Shown here: positions 26,790 through 35,847 of the stretch, piece by piece
Position numbering within the stretch: position 1 is the stretch's first letter
Layout of the letters: every line of letters starts with the position of its first letter
NCBI GenBank assembly: GCA_963843455.1
Contig: CAWJKE010000015.1
Coordinates: 1-64,000, forward strand
Source of the DNA: CAIQPS01 sp963843455
GTDB taxonomy: Bacteria; Actinomycetota; Thermoleophilia; RBG-16-64-13
DNA length: 64,000 bases
Reading direction: 5' to 3'
Translations under genes and position numbers: made by a program
The notes under the pieces: model-generated
Told to the model about the DNA's origin: nothing
Databases searched by the model: none
Seen by the model: only the letters and a program-made list of their open reading frames with translations

Positions 26790-27647
26790 ATGGAACATGA
26801 GTCCGAACAGATTCGCGCCAATCAGGAGCTCTGGGATGGTTGGACCGAACTCCACATCCCCAGCGAGTTCTACGACGTGGAGGGCTTCAAGCGCGGGCGA
26901 GACACGCTCGACGCGGGCGAACTCGACGGCGTGTTGGGGGCGGTCGGCGATATCCGTGGAAGGTCGCTCTTGCACCTCCAGTGCCACTTCGGTCTCGACA
27001 CCCTGTCGTGGGCCCGCCGAGGCGCCCGGGTGACCGGGGTCGACTTCTCCCAGAAGGCGGTCGCTCACGCCCGGCGCCTGGCGGACGAGCTTGGGCTCGA
27101 CGCCCGCTTTCACCAGACCGACGTCACCGACACCGACGCCGTGATGGCCGCGCTCGCGGGCGAGCGGTTCGACGTGGTCTTCACGTCGCACGGAGTGATC
27201 TCATGGCTGCCGGATCTGCGTCCCTGGGCCCGGACCGTCGCGGCAGCCCTGCGCCCCGGAGGCACCTTCTTCCTCGCCGACTCCCACCCCTTCTGCTGGA
27301 TGTTCGACGATGAGGTAGCCCAACCCGAGCTGCGGGTGCTCTTCGACTACAGCGGCCGCGAGGCGCTCCGGTATGAGGAGAAGGGCTCTTACGCTGTGCC
27401 CGGCGCGGACTTCCGAGGCGTGTCGCACTCTTGGCGGCACCCGTTCGAAGAGATCGTCGGCGCGCTGATCGAGGCCGGCCTGACGGTCACCAGTCTGCGC
27501 GAGTACGACTACCTGTTCTGGCGCTGGTTCCCCTGGATGACCGTGGACGACGAGGGCCGCTACCGGCTCCCGGAGGGCCTGCCACGCATCCCCCTCATGT
27601 TCTCGCTGACGGCCACAAGTCGGCCCGCGGCCGCCGCGCCCCGATGA
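26790..27647 (+). CDS. Class I SAM-dependent methyltransferase
   Basis: 285 residues. The SAM-binding motif I region is LLHLQCHFGLDTLSWARRGARVTGVDFS, followed by the acidic post-I strand and a LRPGGTFFLADSHP motif III. This HLQCHFGLDTL variant is a recognisable subgroup of small-molecule methyltransferases. Its TGA overlaps the ATG of the GNAT gene by ATGA, so the two are translated together. Substrate unknown. Confidence 0.85.
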   Translation: MEHESEQIRANQELWDGWTELHIPSEFYDVEGFKRGRDTLDAGELDGVLGAVGDIRGRSLLHLQCHFGLDTLSWARRGARVTGVDFSQKAVAHARRLADELGLDARFHQTDVTDTDAVMAALAGERFDVVFTSHGVISWLPDLRPWARTVAAALRPGGTFFLADSHPFCWMFDDEVAQPELRVLFDYSGREALRYEEKGSYAVPGADFRGVSHSWRHPFEEIVGALIEAGLTVTSLREYDYLFWRWFPWMTVDDEGRYRLPEGLPRIPLMFSLTATSRPAAAAPR

Positions 27648-28222
27648 GCCTCCCCGTGGGCATCCAACCGGCCCAGGCCCACGAAGCCGGCACCGTCCTG
27701 GCTCTGATCGAGGCGCTGCTCGCGGAATTGGGAGACGAGGGACAAGAATTCGCCCAGATCGATCGGGGTATGCTCAGGGGGAGACTGGAGCGGGAGATGG
27801 CTCCGGCAGCGGCCCCCGGGTGCGACTCCGACCCTGGTTCGGGACGATTCTTGGCTCTCTTGGCGCGGGACGAGTGCGGCGCCGCGGTGGGAGTCCTGAC
27901 CCTTTCTACGACCTTCGCCGTCTACGCGGGGGGCGAGTACGGGGTGATCGACGAGATGTACGTCGTGCCCGAGTACCGGTCGCGGGGGATCGGCCGGGGT
28001 CTGGTCGAGGCCGCGGTCGTCGTGGGGAACCGGAGAGGGTGGTTTCGTCTGGATGTGACGGGGCCGGTAGGGGCGGGCGGCGGAGCGGGCGCCGGGGCGG
28101 GCAGCGACATGCGCGCCGGCGCATGCGCGGCCGACGACCCTGCACTGCGCTTCTATCGGCGCATGGGATTCGAGTCAACTGGTCAAAAACTGCGGCTGCT
28201 GGTGCAGCGGCCGCCCAAGTGA
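27644..28222 (+). CDS. GNAT family N-acetyltransferase
   Basis: 192 residues, coupled to the methyltransferase by an ATGA overlap. The acetyl-CoA binding motif A is EMYVVPEYRSRGIGRGLVEAA, and the C-terminal ALRFYRRMGFESTGQKLRLL strand-helix is typical. A Gly/Ala-rich insertion at residues about 141-162 (repeated GAG) separates these two parts and is absent from normal GNAT proteins. The P-type ATPase starts 10 nt after the stop. Substrate not identifiable. Confidence 0.8.
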   Translation: MSLPVGIQPAQAHEAGTVLALIEALLAELGDEGQEFAQIDRGMLRGRLEREMAPAAAPGCDSDPGSGRFLALLARDECGAAVGVLTLSTTFAVYAGGEYGVIDEMYVVPEYRSRGIGRGLVEAAVVVGNRRGWFRLDVTGPVGAGGGAGAGAGSDMRAGACAADDPALRFYRRMGFESTGQKLRLLVQRPPK

Positions 28223-28232
28223 AAGAGCGCAC

Positions 28233-31043
28233 ATGACCGAGTGGTATCGCCTCAGCGCGGATGAGGCACTCGACCAGGCACAGAGTGACCCCCAGGGGCT
28301 CACCGATGTCGAGGCGGCCCGCCGCCTCGACGAGCACGGCCCCAACGAACTCGTCGACGCGGGGACCAAGAGCCCTTGGCGGATCCTGGCCGAGCAGTTC
28401 ACGTCGCTGCTCATCATCATCCTCATCATCGCAGCGGTGGTCTCGGCCCTCCTAGGGGACTATGAAGACGCCATCGTCATCATGGCGATCGTCCTCCTGA
28501 ACGGCGCACTGGGCTTTCGCCAGGAATACAAGGCGGAGAAGACCATGACGGCGCTGCGCAAGCTGGCGGCCCCGATCGTGCGGGTGCGGCGTGGCGGCGA
28601 GGTGAGAGAAGTACCGGCGGCGGAGTTGGTTCCGGGGGACATCGTGCTGCTCGAGGCGGGCAACGTGATCCCCGCCGACGCCCGGCTGCTCCGCTCGGCG
28701 AGCCTTAGGGTGCAGGAAGCGGCTCTCACCGGGGAATCCGAGCCGGTGGAGAAGACGGTCGATAGCCTGGCGCGGCCCGATGTGGCGCTGGGCGACCGCG
28801 TGAACATGCTCTTCATGGGGACGGCCGCCTCCTACGGGCGCGGCGAGGCCGTGGTCACGGCCACCGGCATGGACACCGAGCTGGGTAAGATCGCGGGGAT
28901 GGTCCAGGGGGTCAAGCAGAGCCGGACGCCGCTACAGAAGCGCCTTTCCCAACTCGGCCGCTGGCTGGCCGTGGCGGCGCTGATCCTGGTGATCATCATC
29001 TTCGTCACCGGGCTGGTGCGCGGCGAACCCCTGCGGATCATGTTCCTCACCGCCGTCAGCATGGCCGTGGCGGCAGTGCCGGAAGGTCTGCCGGCGATCG
29101 TCACGGTGGCGCTTTCGCTGGGGGCACAAAGGATGCTGCGGCGCAAAGCTCTCATCCGAAAGTTGCCGGCGGTGGAGACGCTCGGCTCGGTCACCGTCAT
29201 CTGCTCCGACAAGACCGGCACTCTGACCGAGAACCGCATGACCGTCGTCATCCTGGACGTGGCCGGACATGAGGTCGATCTGCAGGAGGAGATGAAGCGG
29301 GGACGCATCGCGCCCCTACCCTGCGCGGCTGCCGGCGACGACGCCCCGATGCTGAGAGACAAGCCGGCGGTGGCGGTGCTGGTTGCGGGCGGGGTGCTCT
29401 GCAACGACTCAGTGCTTCAGACCATGGACGGCGACACTGTCTGCGAGCACCCCGGCGCCAGCCAGTTTCGTGCGCTCGGCGACCCTACCGAGGGCGCCCT
29501 CGTCATAGCCGGGGTGCACCTCGGCCTGCTCAAGACGGGGCTCGAGAGGACGTTCCCGCGGACCGGGGAGATCCCCTTCGACTCCGAGCGCAAACTGATG
29601 ACGACCGTCCATGCGGCGCCGGCCGGTCCGGTGTCCGGACTGGAGGCGCTGGTCGCCTATCTCATCGAGGGCCGAGCGGAGCAGATCTCGTTCACCAAGG
29701 GCGCGCCGGAGGCCCTGCTGCCCCTCGCTACTTCGTTCTGGGACGGGGAGCGGGCGGTCCCCCTTGACGAAGCTACTCGAAGCACGGTCGAAGAGCGGAA
29801 CCGGAACCTCGCTTCCCGGGGGATGAGGGTGCTGGCGGTCGGCCTCCGGGCGCTGCCCGTCGAGGACGGCCCGGCGGAGCAGGACCTCGTGCTGGTCGGA
29901 CTGATAGCCATGATCGACCCCGCCCGGGCCGAAGCCCGGGAGGCGGTCCTCACAGCCATTGCCGCCGGGATACGTCCGGTGATGATCACCGGCGACCAGC
30001 CCCTGACGGCGGAGGCCATCGCGCGGCAAGTGGGGATCCTCGGCGGCCCGGGAGCGGACGGCGCAACGAGCGGCGGCGCGGCGGCGCCCAGCGCCTCCGT
30101 TCTCACGGGCGCCCAACTTGCCTCGCTCACTCCCGAAGAGTTGTCTGAGGTCGTCGACCGGATCGCCGTCTACGCCCGCGTCGCCCCGGAGCAGAAGCTC
30201 ATCATCGTCCAGGCTCTGCAAGAGCGTGGACACATCGTGGCCATGACCGGGGATGGGGTGAACGACGCCCCCGCGCTGCAGAAGGCCGACATCGGGGTGG
30301 CCATGGGAATCACCGGGACCGACGTGGCCAAGGAGGCCGCCGACATGGTCTTGATGGACGACAACTTCGCCACCATCGTCGCCGCGGTCAACGAGGGCCG
30401 GGCGATCTACGACAACATCCGCAAGTTCATCAAGTACCTCATGGCGACAAACGTGGGCGAGCTCACGGTGATGCTCTTCGCCCCGCTTGCCGGCATGCCG
30501 CTCCCCTTGCTTCCCCTGCAGATCCTGTGGATGAACCTGGTCACCGACGGGCTTCCCGGGCTGGCGCTGGGTTTCGAGCCCTCCGAGCCGAACGTCATGC
30601 AACGCAGGCCGAACCCGCCGAACGAAAGCATCTTCGCGAGAGGTCTGGGAAGTCACATCATGTGGGCCGGCCCATTCATGGGCCTCATCGCCCTCTTGAC
30701 CGGCTGGGCCTACTGGCAGGCCGGGGACGAGGCGTGGCAGACCATGCTGTTCACCGTCCTCACCATCTCGCAGATGGGGCACGTGCTCGCCATCCATCAG
30801 GAGCGCCGGTCGCTCTTTGGAAGCGGGTTCCTCACCAACCCGCTGCTGTTGTACGCGGTCCTGGCCACCATCCTGCTTCAGTTCGCACTCCTCTACGTGC
30901 CCTTCCTGCAGGACGTCTTCGGCACCCAAGCGCTCGACGTCACACACCTGCTCGTTGCGTTCGCGCTGAGCACGATCATCTTCTGGGTGATCGAGGGGCA
31001 GAAGCTGGTATGGCGGATACGGGAGCGGGCGGATTCGGCCTAG
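28233..31043 (+). CDS. Cation-transporting P-type ATPase (P2, calcium/sodium-pump-like)
   Basis: 936 residues. It has an N-terminal cation-ATPase domain (GLTDVEAARRLDEHGPNEL), the TGESEPVEK actuator motif, PEGLPA in helix 4, phosphorylation site DKTGTLT (D326), and the hinge TGDGVNDAPAL (about 672). Six C-terminal membrane helices contain the P2-type NLVTDGLP segment. Probably exports Ca2+ or another cation using ATP. An Ala/Gly/Ser-rich insertion sits at residues about 605-623 in the cytoplasmic P-domain. It closes the methyltransferase-GNAT-ATPase run. Confidence 0.9.
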   Translation: MTEWYRLSADEALDQAQSDPQGLTDVEAARRLDEHGPNELVDAGTKSPWRILAEQFTSLLIIILIIAAVVSALLGDYEDAIVIMAIVLLNGALGFRQEYKAEKTMTALRKLAAPIVRVRRGGEVREVPAAELVPGDIVLLEAGNVIPADARLLRSASLRVQEAALTGESEPVEKTVDSLARPDVALGDRVNMLFMGTAASYGRGEAVVTATGMDTELGKIAGMVQGVKQSRTPLQKRLSQLGRWLAVAALILVIIIFVTGLVRGEPLRIMFLTAVSMAVAAVPEGLPAIVTVALSLGAQRMLRRKALIRKLPAVETLGSVTVICSDKTGTLTENRMTVVILDVAGHEVDLQEEMKRGRIAPLPCAAAGDDAPMLRDKPAVAVLVAGGVLCNDSVLQTMDGDTVCEHPGASQFRALGDPTEGALVIAGVHLGLLKTGLERTFPRTGEIPFDSERKLMTTVHAAPAGPVSGLEALVAYLIEGRAEQISFTKGAPEALLPLATSFWDGERAVPLDEATRSTVEERNRNLASRGMRVLAVGLRALPVEDGPAEQDLVLVGLIAMIDPARAEAREAVLTAIAAGIRPVMITGDQPLTAEAIARQVGILGGPGADGATSGGAAAPSASVLTGAQLASLTPEELSEVVDRIAVYARVAPEQKLIIVQALQERGHIVAMTGDGVNDAPALQKADIGVAMGITGTDVAKEAADMVLMDDNFATIVAAVNEGRAIYDNIRKFIKYLMATNVGELTVMLFAPLAGMPLPLLPLQILWMNLVTDGLPGLALGFEPSEPNVMQRRPNPPNESIFARGLGSHIMWAGPFMGLIALLTGWAYWQAGDEAWQTMLFTVLTISQMGHVLAIHQERRSLFGSGFLTNPLLLYAVLATILLQFALLYVPFLQDVFGTQALDVTHLLVAFALSTIIFWVIEGQKLVWRIRERADSA

Positions 31044-31123
31044 GATTGCAGCAGCCCGGCCGCCTTTCTTTCGGCTATGATTCCAGCGGCTGGCGAATTT
31101 GATAGTCCCAAGGTGGAGCCCAC

Positions 31124-31984
31124 GTGGAAATGAAGGGTCTCATGGCCAATCTCGGGTGCGGGGATGCCTTCATCCGCGCGGACTCCTGGGTGAACCTGGA
31201 CTACGCCCCCGTGGACGAGACTGTGCAACAGGCGGACTTGCTGCGTCCGCTGCCACTCCCCAGCGACAGCGCGGCGGTTGTCTACTCCTCTCATTTCGTG
31301 GAGCATCTGCCTCGATCGCGTGTGCCTGGCTTCCTGTCTGAATGCTTCCGCGTTCTGCAGCCGGGCGGTGTCGTCCGACTTGTGCTGCCCGACTTCGAGG
31401 AGATGTGCCGCGAGTACCTGGCGCGCCGCGCCCGCGGCGACGACGAGAAGGCGGATTTCGTCGTGATCGAGATCATCGATCAATGCGTCCGGCCCGCAAG
31501 CGGGGGCGAGCTTGGTGCTCTCTACGATCGGTACAGCGCGGATCCAGACGGCCACGCCGAGATGGTCGAGTATGTGCGCACACGCACCGGACAAGACCTG
31601 ATCCAAGCCTGGGTGGAGCCGGCTTCCCGATCGACACCGCCGAGACCGCCCAAAGCGCGATGGAGTGCGCTCCCCCTCTCTCCCCGCTCCGCGCGGAGGC
31701 GCTTGTCCGCGGCCTGGTTTCGCTGGCTACTCGACAGGTTGCCCGGGACTTTTCGCGAGCAGAACGTGAGCATGGCCGCGGTGGGGGAACGGCACCATTG
31801 GCTCTGGGATCTGCACCAGCTGGCGGAGGCATTGGAAGCGGCCGGATTCGAGAGCGTCGAGCGGTGCAGGCACGACTCCAGCCGTGTGCCCGGGTCCTCC
31901 TTTCGACTTCTCGACACTACCGAGGACGGTCGACCGCGCAAAGGATCGGAGTCGATGTACGTGGAGGCATCCAAGCCTTGTTGA
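31124..31984 (+). CDS. SAM-dependent methyltransferase, polysaccharide-locus type
   Basis: 286 residues from GTG 31124 (ATG 31130 is also possible). The start MANLGCGDAFIRADSWVNLDYAP plus SSHFVEHLPRSRVPGFLSECFRVLQPGGVVRLVLPD matches the methyltransferase_11-like proteins found beside glycosyltransferases. It is the first plus-strand gene of the polysaccharide locus and its stop overlaps the TTG start proposed for the TylF-like gene. Probably methylates a sugar or a lipid-linked intermediate. Confidence 0.75.
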   Translation: MEMKGLMANLGCGDAFIRADSWVNLDYAPVDETVQQADLLRPLPLPSDSAAVVYSSHFVEHLPRSRVPGFLSECFRVLQPGGVVRLVLPDFEEMCREYLARRARGDDEKADFVVIEIIDQCVRPASGGELGALYDRYSADPDGHAEMVEYVRTRTGQDLIQAWVEPASRSTPPRPPKARWSALPLSPRSARRRLSAAWFRWLLDRLPGTFREQNVSMAAVGERHHWLWDLHQLAEALEAAGFESVERCRHDSSRVPGSSFRLLDTTEDGRPRKGSESMYVEASKPC

Positions 31985-32808
31985 GTCTGGTGCAGAGAAC
32001 ATTTCGAGCATTCGGCTTCGAGCTGGTACGTTCTGCGCGGATGCCCGAACCGACTCGCCTGCCCCCCGATCTGTCCGACGAAGACCGGGAGATCATCGAA
32101 CAGGTCGCGGGATACACCATGACGAGCATCGATCGTCAGATAGCCCTCATCCAGGCGGTGCGACAGCTTGTTCGGCGCGGCGTCCAAGGCTGTATCGTCG
32201 AGTGCGGCGTTTGGCGCGGTGGGAGCAGCATGGCCGCGGCGCTTGCCCTGGCCCAGGAGGGAGACACCGGCCGCGAGCTCTATCTTTTCGACACCTTCGA
32301 GGGCATGACCAGTCCGCAGGCGGTCGACAAGAGTGTCGACGGCGCTTCTGCCCAGACGCTGCTGGAGCTGGATGGTGACAGGGTCACATCCGTCTGGGCC
32401 GTCGCCGACATCGAGGATGTGCGCCGCAACATGCGCTCCACGGGATATCCCGAGCATCTGCTGCGGTTCGTGAAGGGGCCGGTGGAAAGGACCATACCCG
32501 CCTTCGCGCCCGAAGGTTCTATCGCGCTCCTCCGGCTAGACACCGACTGGTACGAATCGACCAAACACGAACTCACCTACCTCTTCCCCCTCCTGTGCGA
32601 CGGTGGTGTGCTGATCATCGATGACTACGGACACTGGCAAGGAGCCAGGAAGGCGGTCGACGAGTATTTCGCCGGCTACGACCGGCCCTTCTACCTCCAC
32701 CGTGTGGACTACACCGGGCGTTTGCTCGTCAAAGAACCAGGCCCTTCGCCAGCTCCCGGTGCTCCATGTACCAAGCCACCAGACGGCGGACGCCCTCTTC
32801 CAGAGTGA
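31981..32808 (+). CDS. TylF/MycF-family sugar O-methyltransferase
   Basis: 275 residues if started at TTG 31981 (GGAGG at 31962-31966; GTG 31990 or ATG 32041 are alternatives). It shows the macrocin-O-methyltransferase pattern: CIVECGVWRGGSSMAAAL for SAM, LYLFDTFEGM, LLRLDTDWYESTKHELTYLFPLL with the metal-ligand Asp, and DDYGHWQGARKAVDEYF. The enzyme methylates sugar hydroxyls with SAM and a divalent metal. The family usually ends near DYTGRLLVK; here 24 further residues overlap the convergent epimerase gene by 80 nt. Confidence 0.8.
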   Translation: MSLVQRTFRAFGFELVRSARMPEPTRLPPDLSDEDREIIEQVAGYTMTSIDRQIALIQAVRQLVRRGVQGCIVECGVWRGGSSMAAALALAQEGDTGRELYLFDTFEGMTSPQAVDKSVDGASAQTLLELDGDRVTSVWAVADIEDVRRNMRSTGYPEHLLRFVKGPVERTIPAFAPEGSIALLRLDTDWYESTKHELTYLFPLLCDGGVLIIDDYGHWQGARKAVDEYFAGYDRPFYLHRVDYTGRLLVKEPGPSPAPGAPCTKPPDGGRPLPE

Positions 32809-33700
32809 CCTCAGACTGCCAGCCGAGCAGGTCCTGCGCTCTTTCGACGTTGGCCCAGGTCGCCCTGACGTCGGCTTTGGCCTCGGGCGCGAACGCCAGT
32901 TCCGCCTTGTTGCCGGTCTCCTTCTCGATCAGTCCAACGACGTCGAGCAGCTCGCGCGGGCGGTCGCTGCCCAGGTTGATGATCTCGTAGCCCACTCGCT
33001 TGAGCCCCAGGACGGTCCCCCGAGCGATGTCGTCCACGTAGGTGAAGTCGCGCGACTGGTGCCCGTCGCCGAAGATCTCCACCGGCTCGCCCTCGGTGAT
33101 CCAGCGGCAGAAGCGAAACAGGCTCATGTCGGGCCGGCCGGCCGGGCCGTACACGGTGAAGTAGCGGAATACCGTCACGTCGATGCCGTGCAGGTAGTGG
33201 TAGGTGTAGCAGAGGGCCTCGGCCCCCTTCTTGGAGGCGGCGTAGGGCGAAAGAGGCCGGCTGGTGTCCTGGTCCTCGGTGAAGGGCTGGGGATTGCCAC
33301 CCCCGTAGAGGCTGGAGGTGGACGCCAGCACGAACTTGTCGCAGCCCTTCCACCGGCAGACCTCGAGGAGGTTGAGCGTGCCCGTGATATTGGTGTCGAC
33401 GTACACCCAGGGGTTCTCGACGCTCGGGCGCACGCCCGCCCGAGCGGCCAGATTGATGACCGCGTCGAAAGGCCGATAGCTCGAGCAGAGCCGATCGATC
33501 GCGTCGCGGTCGGCGATGTCGAGGCGGGCGAAATCGAAGCCTTCTCTGCCCAGGAGGGCGTCCAGCCGGTGCTGCTTCAGGCGAGGATCGTAGGCATCGT
33601 TGAGATTGTCCACGCCTACCACCTGGTGGCCATCGGCCAGAAGCAGCTCGGCCACCTTGCTCGCGATGAAACCGGCCACTCCGGTCAGAAGCACATGCAT
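32729..33700 (-). CDS. NAD-dependent nucleotide-sugar epimerase (UDP-glucuronate 4-epimerase-like)
   Basis: 323 residues from ATG 33700 (GGAGG 9 nt upstream); the long upstream frame is non-coding. Rossmann motif TGVAGFIASKVAELL, the catalytic Tyr-x-x-x-Lys in SPYAASKKGAE, and the RYFTVYGPAGRPDMSLFRF segment typical of the UDP-glucuronate/UDP-galacturonate epimerase subgroup. It supplies an activated sugar for the adjacent polysaccharide genes. GFIAS in place of GFIGS in the nucleotide loop is a small deviation. Confidence 0.85.
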   Translation of the reverse strand: MHVLLTGVAGFIASKVAELLLADGHQVVGVDNLNDAYDPRLKQHRLDALLGREGFDFARLDIADRDAIDRLCSSYRPFDAVINLAARAGVRPSVENPWVYVDTNITGTLNLLEVCRWKGCDKFVLASTSSLYGGGNPQPFTEDQDTSRPLSPYAASKKGAEALCYTYHYLHGIDVTVFRYFTVYGPAGRPDMSLFRFCRWITEGEPVEIFGDGHQSRDFTYVDDIARGTVLGLKRVGYEIINLGSDRPRELLDVVGLIEKETGNKAELAFAPEAKADVRATWANVERAQDLLGWQSEVTLEEGVRRLVAWYMEHRELAKGLVL

Positions 33701-33946
33701 CAGGTGGAACCTCCGGGATCTGGGTCTTTGGCTTTGTCTATATTGTGCCCCACAAGGGGCTCCCGCAAGGGGCCCGCCCCCGCGAGGGCGCGGACCCGCG
33801 CGGGGGCGGGCGCTTGCGCCTGCGTCCGCGGCCGGTCGTGCTACAGTTTGCGCCGGAGGTTTTGGCTTGGAGCGCATGAACACCATCGGACCCGTCCTCA
33901 TCACCAGAGCCGGGCACTCCGTGCCGGCCGGAGACATCTCTTCTCG

Positions 33947-34921
33947 ATGAAGGTCTCCGTCGCTCTCGCGACCTACAACGGTGCCGAGTACCTTCAGGAC
34001 CAGCTCGACAGCTACGTCCGGCAGGACCGGCAACCCGACGAGCTGATAGCCTGCGACGACGCTTCCACCGACGGGACACTGGCGATACTGAAGGCTTTCG
34101 CGCGCACCGCGCCGTTCGCCGTCAACGTCCAGGGCAGTCCGGCGAACCTGGGCTTCATCAAGAACTTCGACACGGCTATGTCGCTCTGCACCGGCGATGT
34201 GATCTTCCTGAGCGATCAAGACGACGTCTGGTTCCCCGAGAAGATAGCCACAGCGTGTGCCGCCCTGGAGGAGAATCCGGACGCATTGCTCCTTGTCCAC
34301 GACGCGGAGCTGGTGGACGAAGACCTCAACGCGCTGGGCCTCACCACCTTCGGGCAGGTGCGGGCTCGGGGTTGGTCGGACAGGGAGTTCACACAGGGAA
34401 GCTGCTTTGCCATGCGCCGGGAGCTGCTCGAGTGGGTCTTGCCCCTGCCCGACGCCTATCCCTTCCACGACATCTGGGTCGCCGACCTGGCCCGCGACCT
34501 GGGAGCAGTGTTCGTCAGCGAACGCCGGCTTCAGCTCTTTAGGAGACATGAGGCGAACGCGTCCCCCATCGAGATGGGCAGCCGGGCGGGCTGGAGGCGC
34601 AGGATGCTCAAGCTTTGGGACAGCATGGTGGAAGACGAGCGCCCCCTGCTGGCGAGGAGAGCCGCAATGATCCGCATGCGCATCGAGAGGCTGAACGCAG
34701 TCTCGTACGGTGAGGGCGCCGGCTCACGGAGCCGGCGCCGCCAGGCCGTTCTGGCGGTCGATGCACTTGAAGCCACGCTGCACGCGATCGGAGCGAGACT
34801 GGCGGTGCTGCGCGAAGACCGTCCTCGGCGAACGGTTGACGTGCTCAGGATGCTGGGCAGAGGCGAGTACGCACAGTTCTCGGGAGTCCGGAGCGCCTTC
34901 CTCGACTCAGTGCGGAAGTAG
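33947..34921 (+). CDS. Family 2 glycosyltransferase
   Basis: 324 residues from ATG 33947. GT-A fold motifs: VSVALATYNGAEYLQDQLDSYVRQ at the N-terminus, CDDASTDGT, the DXD-type FLSDQDDVWFPEK, and the acceptor-side FHDIWVADLA. The rhamnosyltransferase-like spacing suggests transfer of a deoxysugar to a lipid-linked glycan on the cytoplasmic face. TACAGT at 33842-33847 may be its -10. The next glycosyltransferase follows after 8 nt. Confidence 0.85.
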   Translation: MKVSVALATYNGAEYLQDQLDSYVRQDRQPDELIACDDASTDGTLAILKAFARTAPFAVNVQGSPANLGFIKNFDTAMSLCTGDVIFLSDQDDVWFPEKIATACAALEENPDALLLVHDAELVDEDLNALGLTTFGQVRARGWSDREFTQGSCFAMRRELLEWVLPLPDAYPFHDIWVADLARDLGAVFVSERRLQLFRRHEANASPIEMGSRAGWRRRMLKLWDSMVEDERPLLARRAAMIRMRIERLNAVSYGEGAGSRSRRRQAVLAVDALEATLHAIGARLAVLREDRPRRTVDVLRMLGRGEYAQFSGVRSAFLDSVRK

Positions 34922-34929
34922 GACGCGGC

Positions 34930-35820
34930 GTGGACCTGTCGGTGGTCATCGTCAACTGGAACGGGCGCGACTACATCGCGGGCTGCCTGGATTCCATCGT
35001 CGAGGCCGTGCTCGGTCTGGAGACGGAGATCATCGTCGTCGACAATCACTCGGCCGATCCGTCGGTGGCCTTCATCCGGGAGAGCTACCCCCAGGTCACG
35101 CTCATCGAGAACCAGGAGAACGTCGGGTTCGGCCGGGGCGCTCAGACGGGCGTCGAGGTCGCGCGCGGGGAGTTCGTCGCGGTGGTCAATCCCGACGTGG
35201 TGCTGCCCCCCGGGTCTCTCCGCCGGTTGGTGGGCCTGCTCCAGGAACGTCCCGCCGCCGCCTGGACGGGACCCCAGTTGCGCAACGCCCGCGGCCAAGC
35301 CCGCAGCGGACCCTACATGTTGGGCACGGTCTTCCAGCCGCTGCGCACGTTTCCCGGGGTCTTCAGGCTGCTGGCCTATCTGGGCCGGCACGATCACGAG
35401 CGGCTTCGGCGCTGCGAGAGGTTGGACGGCGCCTGCATGGTCTTTCGCGCCTCGATGCTCCGCGAAGCCGGCGGGGTGCCCACGCTCACCTTCATGTACG
35501 GCGAGGAGCAGATACTCGGCGCCCGCTTCCGCCAGTTGGGCTATGAGGTGTGGTACGACCCCGAGATCGTCGTCTTTCACGACCTGGGGTCGGCCAGCAG
35601 GCAGAGGTGGACTGTGGACTCGACCCGCCTGGTCAGGCAGGCGGGGCACTCGGCCGCCATGCGGGAGACGCTCGGCCCGGTGAGATTCGCCTTCTACAAC
35701 TGTCTTCTCTTGGCGTCCTTGCTGCTGCAGGCGTGCGGCGGGCTCGTGGGCCACGGGCCCCGCCCCCGCCTTGCCCTGGGCATGATCGGCCTCTGCCTGT
35801 CGGACTTTCGTCCGCGGTAG
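34930..35820 (+). CDS. Family 2 glycosyltransferase, rhamnosyltransferase-like
   Basis: 296 residues from GTG 34930. N-terminal SVVIVNWNGRDYIAGCLDSI and VVDNHSADPS, then ENVGFGRGAQTGVEVARGEFVAVVNPDVVLPPGSL, are the hallmarks of WbbL-like rhamnosyltransferases. The GACMVFRASMLREAGG acceptor motif follows. It lies in an operon with the preceding glycosyltransferase. The rml genes downstream would provide dTDP-rhamnose, but donor specificity is not proven by sequence. Confidence 0.85.
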   Translation: MDLSVVIVNWNGRDYIAGCLDSIVEAVLGLETEIIVVDNHSADPSVAFIRESYPQVTLIENQENVGFGRGAQTGVEVARGEFVAVVNPDVVLPPGSLRRLVGLLQERPAAAWTGPQLRNARGQARSGPYMLGTVFQPLRTFPGVFRLLAYLGRHDHERLRRCERLDGACMVFRASMLREAGGVPTLTFMYGEEQILGARFRQLGYEVWYDPEIVVFHDLGSASRQRWTVDSTRLVRQAGHSAAMRETLGPVRFAFYNCLLLASLLLQACGGLVGHGPRPRLALGMIGLCLSDFRPR

Positions 35821-35847
35821 GCTGCCGGCGCCCGCCGCACGGCCGCC

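Noticed and set aside
29409..30947. 512-codon minus-strand frame within the P-type ATPase gene
   Set aside because: Antisense shadow of a fully conserved ATPase; composition is typical of mirror frames in GC-rich DNA.
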